From Hyphomicrobiales bacterium (GTDB lineage: Bacteria > Pseudomonadota > Alphaproteobacteria > Rhizobiales > Beijerinckiaceae), in NCBI GenBank assembly GCA_930633525.1, contig CAKNFP010000001.1, forward strand, positions 4,215,501 to 4,279,500: a DNA stretch of 64,000 bases, given 5' to 3'. Of this stretch, positions 54,201 through 60,917 are shown piece by piece (the first letter of the stretch is position 1; every line of letters begins with the position of its first letter). The position numbers and the translations under genes were made by a program. The notes beneath the pieces are model-generated. The model was not told the DNA's origin and searched no databases. It was given only the letters and a program-made list of their open reading frames with translations.

Positions 54201-54742
54201 TCGGCAGCGGCTTCGAGGAAGCCAGCGATGTATTCCTGCGAAGCGCTGGTGAATTCCGGCGACTGCGAGAACGACAGGACGAGGCGGGCGAGAGCTTCCT
54301 CGCGACCAACTTCCTGGGTCCACTGGCCGAGGGCCGCGGTCCAGAACTGAACGCCAGCCGGCTCACCCTCACGGCCGAGCACGTTGACATACATCTTCGC
54401 GACGACGGCTGCGTCGGGAAGCGAGTCGTACTGGTCCTGGAACTCTTGACTGACGGCGAAGGCGGTCGACAGATTGCCGAGCGTGAGCGCGCCGCCGACA
54501 TTGGCCTGCGTGTAGCTCTGCACCCAGAAGTCAAGACCGGCGCTGTCCGGCACGCGACCGAAAACAGCCTGGTACAGCTGGACGACAGGGTTGACGCTGC
54601 CGCGAGCGGCGGTGATCAGAATATCCTGCAGCTCCTGCACGGTATCATAACTACCGGCAAGGGCGTTCACTTGGGACTGGGTGGGCGTAACGCGAAGAAT
54701 AGCTTTGTAGTTAGCGGCAACTACTAAGGGATCAAGAGCCAT
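51260..54742 (-). CDS. DUF4214/RTX calcium-binding surface or secreted protein
   Basis: 1160 residues, no Cys seen, acidic, rich in Asn, Asp, Gly, Thr and Ser. The N-terminal ~200 residues resemble DUF4214 repeats (VVQLYQAVFGRVPDSAGLDFWVQSYTQ, VAKMYVNVLGREGEPAGVQFWTAAL). A long beta-rich middle follows, then RTX-type nonapeptides (KAGDGNDVIKALGGNDFIYGGIGKNTIDAGSGNDVV, about residues 950-1000) and a C-terminal region with no cleaved signal. There is no N-terminal signal peptide. This is the profile of a type I secretion substrate, like S-layer or adhesin proteins of Alphaproteobacteria. ATG 54742 is preceded by GAGAGG. The PrtD/HlyD pair 4 kb downstream is the likely exporter. Calcium binding is inferred. 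Confidence 0.85.
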   Translation of the reverse strand: MALDPLVVAANYKAILRVTPTQSQVNALAGSYDTVQELQDILITAARGSVNPVVQLYQAVFGRVPDSAGLDFWVQSYTQANVGGALTLGNLSTAFAVSQEFQDQYDSLPDAAVVAKMYVNVLGREGEPAGVQFWTAALGQWTQEVGREEALARLVLSFSQSPEFTSASQEYIAGFLEAAADGQPVYTGTLFNPDFLPPDPQPEPVTIPLTSGVDILNIHDGDVVRGGTGTLTAGDIITGHSGSVELEFTSGGYDGQTIKNVDLIQVGTSDAAGTGPVTVDTRRWTEIDAIALDTLRVDTKLSNLQSSDTVYSIDDDVSSNGLLHTTLDFDAQAVGAGKVVKLGLKEVRGDVELTADVGAKIETVALTINDTAGFTSDVNSFHSQGTTKLTIDGGTAGLDFRIKNALDAGLTSIDASAAKSNLSLNISDSTTDINVKLGSGNDKLYTGDTLSNGDVFKGGAGSDTLYATFTTGGTRAPTSTEIETFDLTFKANATLNFAKVDDVKTVNVQESTNKFALINMDSTVANLNVFGTQADAYHNIEYAPGVTDSNLKVTWTNNKANDEAGALGVKRAGEFHFESKGQFDTYFTNKGPDLSGDAWQFDISDATHPVTRVLDVVNSGKGDLVLGNKGANPYFSTPDYYYYMGGFNDIGGTNAVTDMSFQTKDTGDIMLRDIRNVDALERFDAHATASGDIFINSVGLGLALGFNNPAPFDAARYLDEVHLSSAQGSTTNVNVINALGDLTSPVLSNGATISEITLDAQNDSETNLWYLGAGDVEKTTITVANGASVGVNTWILANDLKVGSSLGTLTASGAGVLQEGDFQSSLHGSGGHWFTFAHQAIKTQDYSGLTFDTVHVDFENDTQGVNFTGTNNDIAEVSQNLDKSFVSYGDVGNNNGGQDNFYNLNNENWSGFGANDAFVGKVTGDWIKAGDGNDVIKALGGNDFIYGGIGKNTIDAGSGNDVVVTATKGSNTITLGAGDDYVIFNNAGQSNVGGKTVSNNIVTDFNYDGNDKIVIDISGINSQLSGGGELVNTRGFDIVAANESYLQADFLTLDNVLSNLGSLVSTPSFIDVTGTFANHNAVASALNIGSMQAIIAGTGADVNDAFLIGWRDTDGDFHVSLAKIATESAGPVQAFNFNIVDVVELTGVSGISQDDLLFTA

Positions 54743-55064
54743 GGACGGATCCTCTCGAGACACAAGGGGCAGGCCACGCTGTTAGCCGAGGCATCTACCG
54801 TGGTCCGGGGTATACAGCGTTCTTCATACCCCGACAAGCGCATAGTAAGCGTTTTTTATACCCATAGAGACGCGCCAACCCGCCCTCAAATCGCAAAAAC
54901 TGCATATATATCAATATGGTAGATATCGTTAACCGCAAGAATGCAACACCTCGCCTTGAATTATAAGAAAAATCATTATGTTTGGCGTACAGCAAATATT
55001 GCACCCCACGCGTAAGTGCAGTAGCCTTGCGAGAGGTTGGAAACGTCGCATTTCGGGGCGCGTC
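54743..55064. promoter_or_regulatory. Divergent AT-rich control region of the RTX gene and XRE regulator
   Basis: 322 bp, clearly AT-rich (atatatatcaatatgg, ttataagaaaaatc). It contains two 16-bp near-identical direct repeats, AGCGTTCTTCATACCC (54816-54831) and AGCGTTTTTTATACCC (54848-54863), spaced by 32 bp start to start, about three helical turns. These are candidate operators for the adjacent XRE regulator or its paralog. Confidence 0.5.
54816..54863. repeat. Pair of 16-bp direct repeats, 32 bp apart
   Basis: AGCGTTCTTCATACCC and AGCGTTTTTTATACCC agree at 14 of 16 positions and lie on the same face of the helix about three turns apart, upstream of the RTX start codon (54742). Confidence 0.7.
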
Positions 55065-55370
55065 ATGTATGGAAATCCACAAAGACTTGATGATTCGGAC
55101 GTTCAGTCACTCAGACGCGACGCCGGGCGGTGGCTGAAAGAGCGGCGCGAGACCGTGGGCCTTTCGCAGCGCGAGCTGGCGGGCCTCGTGGGCACGCAGT
55201 ATTATACTTTCATATCCCAGCTCGAATTGGGGCGTGGCCGCATTCCCCCGGACCGCTATCGCGCCTGGTCCAAGGCGCTCAAGGTCGACTTGAAGCTTTT
55301 TGTACAAACAATGCTCAAGTTCTACGACCCCGTCACCTATGACATTCTCTTCGAGGGCGAAGGCGCTTAG
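55065..55370 (+). CDS. XRE-type helix-turn-helix regulator A of the secretion locus
   Basis: 101 residues from ATG 55065 (MYGNPQRLDDSD). The HTH is LRRDAGRWLKERRETVGLSQRELAGLVGTQYYTFISQLELGRGRIPPDRYRAWSKAL (residues 16-72), followed by a conserved C-terminal tail (KVDLKLFVQTMLKFYDPVTYDILFEG). It is clearly paralogous to the 172-residue XRE protein at the other end of the locus. The sequence QLELGRGRIPP, in place of the usual E-x-G-x-R-x-P, and the KFYxPxxYDxLF tail are specific to this pair. It is divergent from the RTX gene and probably regulates it. Confidence 0.8.
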   Translation: MYGNPQRLDDSDVQSLRRDAGRWLKERRETVGLSQRELAGLVGTQYYTFISQLELGRGRIPPDRYRAWSKALKVDLKLFVQTMLKFYDPVTYDILFEGEGA

Positions 55371-55403
55371 CCGCCTACCGACCCGCGCTTGGCTGGGCCG
55401 ACC

Positions 55404-56984
55404 ATGGCAAGCAATCCCATAACAAATCTCTATTTCTTCAGGCGCAAATCCAAGGCTTGGTCTCCCCAGGACCTGGCGGATCTTGCGCGCCTCGAAGCCG
55501 CGTTGCGACGTTGTGGTCTCAATATCGAATCGGAGCACGGATGCTCGGATGAGGGAGACCCCTGGTTCATTTTCACAAGCGTCGACACAGAAGACCCGAT
55601 TATTCACATCGCCTACATCGATGGGGTCTTTGTCATCGCGAGCGGCTTTGGTGAAGCGCTTCATGACCGGGCGCTCGGAACGGTCGTTGAGAGCTTCCTG
55701 ACGCGGCACGTCTCTCGCTTGCCGGTGGCGCAGACTCCCGACGAGAAGTCCAACGTCGTCGCGCATCCAGCCGCGCTGCTGCCGGGACTCGTCGCGCCTC
55801 TGTTCGTGAATAATCTCAGTGAGAATCTCAATAATTCCTACAGCACCGGCGTCCCGATCGCCGCCACGAGCAAGCACGCCTGGGTTGCGACCGCCGCCTC
55901 GCGATTGAAGGATCAGGGGTCCTTCCCTGCGGCGGCCGTTCTTCTGGCCGCACTCGCAGCCGCGCTCCATCAGCGCGGATTCGTCGATGGATCTGATGTT
56001 TCCTCGCATGCGGTCGAAGCCGCGGTTGTCCATGATCCTTCACGTCCGGCCATGGACGTGGCGTTGGCGGACACATCCCACGCGGTCTCTGACGTAGAGA
56101 GAAGCGCAACCGGAGCGGATGTCGCCCCGGGGGGGAGAGCGCGGCACGTCATTCCCCCCCACGCGTCGTCGTCCGGCGCGCTTGAGGGCATCGACACTGC
56201 TGAAAGCACTGGCGATAAAGCTTCGATGCTGGCCACAGCTGGAATTGGCAAGCTGGTCAGCAAGATCTTGGCGGCAGGCGAGACGAGCTTAGCTATGGCC
56301 GCCGATTCGTTGGCGGATGCCCACGCCAGTACAGACGATATCAGTGACGCGGTAAAACAGGCGATCGACCAGATGCTCGCTGGCGGACGCGGCAGCAACA
56401 TCGCGCCCGACGCCGAACCAAGGGTGCAGCTCGCCAGTCTGGCCGTCGTGAGCGACCATTTCCCGGAGTACTCGGTTGCGGATGATCGCATGTCGGATTC
56501 CGCTGGGGCTGAATGGACCATCACTGCCGCGCGTCCGAGTGCCGCGCCCCTGGATAGCGATCATTCCGGCGCAAGCGGCCGCTTTCCTGTCGTCTCCCCC
56601 ACGCTCCCCGAGGATACCGCCCTATTAGCGCCAGACCGCTCGGCCGGTTCGCCATCCATTGAAAACTCGGCTCCACCGCCGTCCACTCTCATGCCGCCTT
56701 CCACGCAGAGGCCAACCACTGCAGCCGACAAGCCCTTATCAAACGACAAGATCATTCAGCTTGTCGAGAACTTCATAGACAACAATAGCAGCTATCATCG
56801 GCGTGATGGCGAGGGAAACACCCCTTTTCAGGGCGATGGTGATATCACTTACACCGCCGTTGTTTCCGCTTCCGATCATACTCCTACCGAGGATAAGAGC
56901 TTCGTCTTCGCGACCCTTACAGCTGACGACGGCACGCACATCAGGTTGATTGGCTACCTGAGTAATGACGTTTGGTTCGGGTGA
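55404..56984 (+). CDS. Uncharacterised 526-residue protein with HIA-[YW]-IDG N-terminal domain
   Basis: Function unknown. It follows the XRE gene by 33 bp. Residues 1-90 (NLYFFRRKSKAWSPQDLADLARLEAALRRCGL to HIAYIDGVFVIASGFGEAL) match the whole of the 99-residue protein at 57742, so this is a distinct domain shared in the locus. A middle region, about residues 100-440, is rich in Ala, Ser, Pro, Asp and His with predicted disorder or helices, and includes NNLSENLNNSYSTGVPI; the C-terminal ~90 residues (IIQLVENFIDNNSSYHRRDGEGN to LIGYLSNDVWFG) look like a separate small beta-rich domain. No signal peptide. It may be an additional secretion substrate or a regulator or assembly factor for the RTX protein. 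Confidence 0.75.
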   Translation: MASNPITNLYFFRRKSKAWSPQDLADLARLEAALRRCGLNIESEHGCSDEGDPWFIFTSVDTEDPIIHIAYIDGVFVIASGFGEALHDRALGTVVESFLTRHVSRLPVAQTPDEKSNVVAHPAALLPGLVAPLFVNNLSENLNNSYSTGVPIAATSKHAWVATAASRLKDQGSFPAAAVLLAALAAALHQRGFVDGSDVSSHAVEAAVVHDPSRPAMDVALADTSHAVSDVERSATGADVAPGGRARHVIPPHASSSGALEGIDTAESTGDKASMLATAGIGKLVSKILAAGETSLAMAADSLADAHASTDDISDAVKQAIDQMLAGGRGSNIAPDAEPRVQLASLAVVSDHFPEYSVADDRMSDSAGAEWTITAARPSAAPLDSDHSGASGRFPVVSPTLPEDTALLAPDRSAGSPSIENSAPPPSTLMPPSTQRPTTAADKPLSNDKIIQLVENFIDNNSSYHRRDGEGNTPFQGDGDITYTAVVSASDHTPTEDKSFVFATLTADDGTHIRLIGYLSNDVWFG

Positions 56985-57741
56985 ACGGCCCCCACATCTT
57001 CTCTGGTTCAGTTCAAACTTCAACATTGGCGGCTATCAGCAGATCTGTCTCATAATTTCGTTTCACCTTAGCCGAAGCTGCCAGACGAGCATAAAGAGCG
57101 GGGAGTGGAAGCGAAGAAAATGAAATACTGCCGGCGATGGCACAGGCCAAGCTTACGCCGACATGGATATGAAACATTTACGTGAGATCAGCAGGTTTAG
57201 CAAAGTTGGACTGAAGGCTCAATCATGCGGCGCTCCGCACCATTTCGCCCGGCTGGGCTAATTGTTGCTACTCCCGGACCGTCAGCATTCCGGCGCCTGC
57301 AGACCTAAGGTATCGGCAACGGAGGTGACGTTTTTGGAAGCATCGCAGTGATTTGGGGTCTTGCCGCAGGCCAAGCGCAATCGCACCCCGACGATCGGGG
57401 AGTGCAATCCATCCGCTACCAATTATGACATCGCGAATCGAGGCTGATTTCTCGCTACGTCCAACATTGCGAGAAGACCTTACAGCTTCACCGCGCAAGC
57501 ATCGCCTCGTTGTTCCAGATGGTTGCCGTTGGGATTCCGAGGTAATAGGTAACGCCATCTCTATGCATACTCATCAGAGATAAGGCGCCTGAAAATCCAC
57601 CTGAACGTAACGCATTATATGAAGTTGGAATTTTCCGAATAGCAGAATGCATCATGTTGACGCTCGATGATAAGGTCTTGTTTTTCCGTGTGAATTTGGA
57701 AAATTCGGTATGCGTCGCGTAGATTCATGATTGAGGGGAGT
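56985..57741. other. 757-bp intergenic region with inverted repeat, lower GC
   Basis: No convincing gene; several frames open here have Arg/Ser/Pro-rich or mixed translations without ribosome-binding sites. From about 57590 the sequence becomes AT-rich and contains GAATTTTCCGAA (57628-57639) and, inverted, TTGGAAAATTC (57696-57706), which could be an operator pair for the following 99-residue gene. Confidence 0.4.
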
Positions 57742-58041
57742 ATGAACTATCTTCACTTGAAGTCTGCGGGCAAGCAGGATCTTACCGATCTACTTTGGCT
57801 TGAGAAGGTGTTGAATAGAGTCGGGCCGCGATTCGAAATATCATCATCAGTCAGCGAAGACGGAAGCGAATGGGTCGCCGTTATCGATGCGGAATATGCA
57901 GAGACTATTGTCCATATCGCCTGGATCGATGGTATGGCGCTCGTCGCGTCATCTCCGTTACGGGCGGCCAGCAGCGGCCCTCGCCTTCGTCCTCTCTTGA
58001 AGAACGCGCTTGAAGAGAACGGCATCAATGCTCGCGGCTAG
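57742..58041 (+). CDS. Uncharacterised 99-residue protein, HIA-[YW]-IDG domain only
   Basis: Starts at ATG 57742 (MNYLHLKSAGKQDLTDLLWLEKVLNRVG), with GAGGGGAG immediately upstream; an ATG at 57727 would add five residues. It aligns over its length with the first ~90 residues of the 526-residue protein: D-L-x-D-L-x-x-L-E-x-x-L-x-R-x-G, then a beta-rich part ending V-H-I-A-W-I-D-G-M-A-L-V-A-S-S. I do not recognise the family. It appears to be a stand-alone copy of that domain and belongs to the secretion locus. Confidence 0.7.
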   Translation: MNYLHLKSAGKQDLTDLLWLEKVLNRVGPRFEISSSVSEDGSEWVAVIDAEYAETIVHIAWIDGMALVASSPLRAASSGPRLRPLLKNALEENGINARG

Positions 58042-58890
58042 ACCGCTCCATTGGCCTCGCACAGACGTCAACAGATCATCGAGGTATGCAGCTCCTCCAT
58101 CTGGGCGCGGCGTCCGTCTCGGCAACTGCTGTGGGGCGCGCTTCCGGTAAGAACTGGTTGCCACATATCCAGCATTCGGTTGATTTGAACCGGGAAGCGC
58201 TCCTCTGTGGCGCCAAAGCTTCCTCTGCGAGTGTTCACGATAGATCGCGCGACACTTTGCCCCGCCACCGCGGCATAAGCCACGGCATGTTGCCGGCAAA
58301 CGAATAGTCAACACTTGCCAATGGTATGCAAAAATAATACACCCTTGCATGCAAGGCTGAGACAATGAATTGCATGGCAGAAACTCGTGCAGATGAAAGT
58401 CCGTCATGCGCGCGCCACGGCGTTCGCGCCACGTGCATCCTCGTCATCCGAAGCTAGGCAAATGTGCAGATCATCCGACATTGCCACAATTGATGGCGTC
58501 GTGGAGACAGTACCCTGCAAGAAGTGTTCGATATCGGTAACAATCGCGGGTGGTGTCGTCAGTTTATCAAAGGGTGAGTGTTGCATTTGGACACATCTCT
58601 TCCTGCGCGACGGCGGTCTTCCGGGTTCCCTGTCCCGCACCTGCCCGATTGTGGAGATTCTTAGAAAGCTGGAACTGGCCAAGAACAAGGATATCGTTTT
58701 GAAGCTGTAGCATCTTGGCGCCTCTCGATGGGTGAGAGTTTTGTGCGTGCATCATGCGGGATGGGAATTAGCCAGTAAGCGACGCTCCGCAGGCGCTACG
58801 AAGAACTGAGGCGTTTGAAAACCCTGGTGATCTTACCCGGTATGAGGCTGCGCCGGGATGGTGCAGCTCCTGGGATTGGAGCTTTGATTG
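58042..58890. other. 849-bp intergenic/low-confidence region before the exporter genes
   Basis: Lower GC than the flanks and mostly non-coding. A possible small plus-strand gene (58462-58710) is listed separately. At the end two hairpins (CCCGG/CCGGG at 58836-58857 and AGCTCC/GGAGCT at 58865-58883) precede the exporter ATPase start; the second would bury its GGAG ribosome-binding site. Confidence 0.4.
58462..58710 (+). CDS. Possible small cysteine-rich protein, doubtful
   Basis: An 82-residue reading (MCRSSDIATIDGVVETVPCKKC to ELAKNKDIVLKL) preceded by AGG four bases before the ATG. It has six cysteines, including CKKC, CC and a C-terminal Lys-rich helix. It lies in the lower-GC stretch of the locus, where coding bias cannot be judged. 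It could be a remnant or a real small gene; I give it little weight. Confidence 0.3.
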   Translation: MCRSSDIATIDGVVETVPCKKCSISVTIAGGVVSLSKGECCIWTHLFLRDGGLPGSLSRTCPIVEILRKLELAKNKDIVLKL

Positions 58891-60672
58891 ATGTCGCAGG
58901 CGGGGATGATGGGTGGGGGTAAGAAGGCGCCGACGGCGCTGAACGCGGCGATCCGAGCGACGCGTCCTGCCTTTGTGACGGCGATCATTTTTTCGTTTTT
59001 CATCAATCTTCTGGGTTTGACGGGTTCGTTGTACATGATGCAGGTCTATGACCGCGTCCTGTCGAGCCGGAACCTGACGACGCTTGTCGTGCTGACGATC
59101 CTGATCGCGATTTTGTATCTTGTTTCGGCCTCGCTGGAGAGTCTGCGGACGCGGCTTCTGGTGCGGGCGGGGGTGCGGTTTGACGAGGAGGTGAACGCGG
59201 ATGCGTTCAACGCGGTGCAGCGCGCCTCGCTGCGCCAGCCCGGGCCTGGCCATGTCCAGGCCCTGCGCGACGTCGACAGCATCCGGGAGTTTTTCACGGG
59301 CCAGGGGCTGATCACCTTCTGCGACGTGCCGTGGGTGCCGATCTACATCATCGCGGCGACACTGCTGCATCCGTGGTACGGGGTTTTGGCGATCATCACG
59401 GCCTTGATCTCGGCGGCGCTGGCTTTCGCCAACGACCGGGCGACGCGGCCGGTGCTGGACCAGGCGACGAAGGCCAATATCACGGCGCAGAACCAGGCGC
59501 TGACCACCTTCCGCAACGCGGAGGTGCTGCAGGCGATGGGGATGGTGGGACGGCTGCGCGAGAAGTGGGTGAAGCACCACTACGACGCGCTCGGCCACCA
59601 GGCACAGGCGTCCGACCGGGCCGGCGGGCTGATGGCCGGCATCAAGTTCAACCGCGCCTTCATGCAGAGCCTGATCCTGGGGGTCGGGGCGTATCTGGCG
59701 ATCAAGCGGGAGATCTCGCCGGGCATGATGATCGCGGCGTCGATCATCGTGGGGCGCTGCGTGCAGCCGATCGAGATGGCGATCAGCAACTGGAAGTCGC
59801 TGGTCAACATGCGCTCGGCCTATGAGCGTGTGCAGGGCCTGCTGCGGGCCCTGCCGCCCCCTGGCGCGCGCATGCGGCTGCCGGATCCGAAGGGCGACAT
59901 CGCGGTCGAGAACCTGATCGTGCGGGTGCCGACGCGGGACATGCCGGTCCTGAAGGGCGTTTCCTTCTCGGTCACGGCGGGCACGGTGCTGGGTGTCATC
60001 GGGCCGAGTGCGGCGGGCAAATCGAGCCTGGCGCGGGCGCTTGTCGGGGTCTGGCCGGCGGCGGCGGGCTGCGTGCGGCTCGACGGGTCGGACCTGACCC
60101 ATTGGGATCCCGAGCAGCTCGGGCGCTTCCTCGGCTATCTGCCGCAGGACGTGGAGCTGTTCTCCGGCTCGATCGCCGAGAACATCGCGCGCTTCGGCGA
60201 CATGGACGAGGCGGGAATCGTGGGGGCGGCGCAGCTGGCCGGCGTGCATGAGATGATCCAGCGGCTGCCGGATGGCTACAACACGCAGATCGGCGAAGGT
60301 GGGCAGGCCCTGTCGGGCGGCCAGCGCCAGCGCGTCGGTCTGGCGCGGGCGCTTTACGGTTCGCCGCCGATCCTGGTGCTGGACGAGCCGAACGCGAGCC
60401 TCGACGCGGCCGGCGAGCAGGCGCTGATGGCGGCGATCCGGCAGTTGAAGATGGCCGGATGCACGGTCATCCTGATCAGCCACAAGACCAATTCGCTGGC
60501 CTTGTGCGATGCCATCCTGGTGCTGGCGGAAGGCGGCGTGCAGGCCTTCGGGCCGCGCGACGAGGTGCTGGCCAAGGTACTCGGGCCGCGCATCGTCGGG
60601 CCGCAGGGCGCAGGACCGATGACGGCGGCTCCCGGCCAGCCCGGCATCGCCGCGGCGGCCGCGCCGGGCTGA
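58891..60672 (+). CDS. Type I secretion ABC permease/ATPase (PrtD-like)
   Basis: Inner-membrane ATP-driven exporter recognising C-terminal secretion signals. 593 residues from ATG 58891. Six-helix membrane domain at residues ~20-310 (AIIFSFFINLLGLTGSLYMMQVYDRVLSSRNLTTLVVLT), then the NBD: Walker A GPSAAGKSS from residue 371, signature LSGGQRQRVGLARAL, Walker B ILVLDEPNASLD. There is no N-terminal peptidase domain. This is the PrtD/RsaD type that exports RTX and S-layer proteins in Alphaproteobacteria. The adaptor gene follows. The Shine-Dalgarno sequence GGAG lies in the 3' arm of a potential hairpin (58865-58883). Confidence 0.93.
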   Translation: MSQAGMMGGGKKAPTALNAAIRATRPAFVTAIIFSFFINLLGLTGSLYMMQVYDRVLSSRNLTTLVVLTILIAILYLVSASLESLRTRLLVRAGVRFDEEVNADAFNAVQRASLRQPGPGHVQALRDVDSIREFFTGQGLITFCDVPWVPIYIIAATLLHPWYGVLAIITALISAALAFANDRATRPVLDQATKANITAQNQALTTFRNAEVLQAMGMVGRLREKWVKHHYDALGHQAQASDRAGGLMAGIKFNRAFMQSLILGVGAYLAIKREISPGMMIAASIIVGRCVQPIEMAISNWKSLVNMRSAYERVQGLLRALPPPGARMRLPDPKGDIAVENLIVRVPTRDMPVLKGVSFSVTAGTVLGVIGPSAAGKSSLARALVGVWPAAAGCVRLDGSDLTHWDPEQLGRFLGYLPQDVELFSGSIAENIARFGDMDEAGIVGAAQLAGVHEMIQRLPDGYNTQIGEGGQALSGGQRQRVGLARALYGSPPILVLDEPNASLDAAGEQALMAAIRQLKMAGCTVILISHKTNSLALCDAILVLAEGGVQAFGPRDEVLAKVLGPRIVGPQGAGPMTAAPGQPGIAAAAAPG

Positions 60673-60737
60673 GACGACAGAACGGCGATACCGCATCGAT
60701 GCCGAAGCCGGTCGTCGAAGCCGAAAGCCGGTAGCGG

Positions 60738-60917
60738 ATGCCCGAGACTAACACCGATGTGATCGGAGCCGGCGGGCTTCCTCTGGCGAGCGGCGGCGCC
60801 GGTGTCTATTTGATCGCTGTCCCGGCCGCCATCGTGGTCCGTACAGCTGTGGTCCCTGTTGTTTCTCCGGCGCTGTCTCCCGGCCGGAGCCTGTGTGTGA
60901 CGCTGGAGCGTGGTTGA
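60738..60917 (+). CDS. Possible 59-residue leader ORF coupled to the HlyD gene
   Basis: From ATG 60738 (MPETNTDVIGAGGLPLASGG) to a TGA whose last base is the first base of the HlyD start codon (TGATG at 60915-60919). It has a hydrophobic middle (YLIAVPAAIVVRTAVVPVV) that could be a membrane segment. The stop-start overlap suggests translational coupling and argues for a real small gene between the two exporter genes, but a chance overlap cannot be excluded. Confidence 0.35.
   Translation: MPETNTDVIGAGGLPLASGGAGVYLIAVPAAIVVRTAVVPVVSPALSPGRSLCVTLERG

Noticed and set aside
52178..54727. A long plus-strand open frame of 849 codons opposite the RTX gene
   Set aside because: It mirrors the strong codon bias of the RTX gene, has an Arg/Val/Asp-rich low-complexity translation and no domain, and the minus-strand frame has DUF4214 and RTX features.
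57268..57583. Open frames of 76 and 96 codons in the intergenic region
   Set aside because: No ribosome-binding sites, Arg/Ser-rich translations and no resemblance to the neighbouring accessory domain.
58068..58307. Overlapping frames of about 70 codons on both strands after the 99-residue gene
   Set aside because: Neither has a good start site or recognisable features; treated as intergenic.
58768..60696. A 642-codon minus-strand frame across the exporter ATPase
   Set aside because: Shadow of the ATPase gene; His/Arg/Gln-rich and no ribosome-binding site, whereas the plus frame has all ABC motifs.
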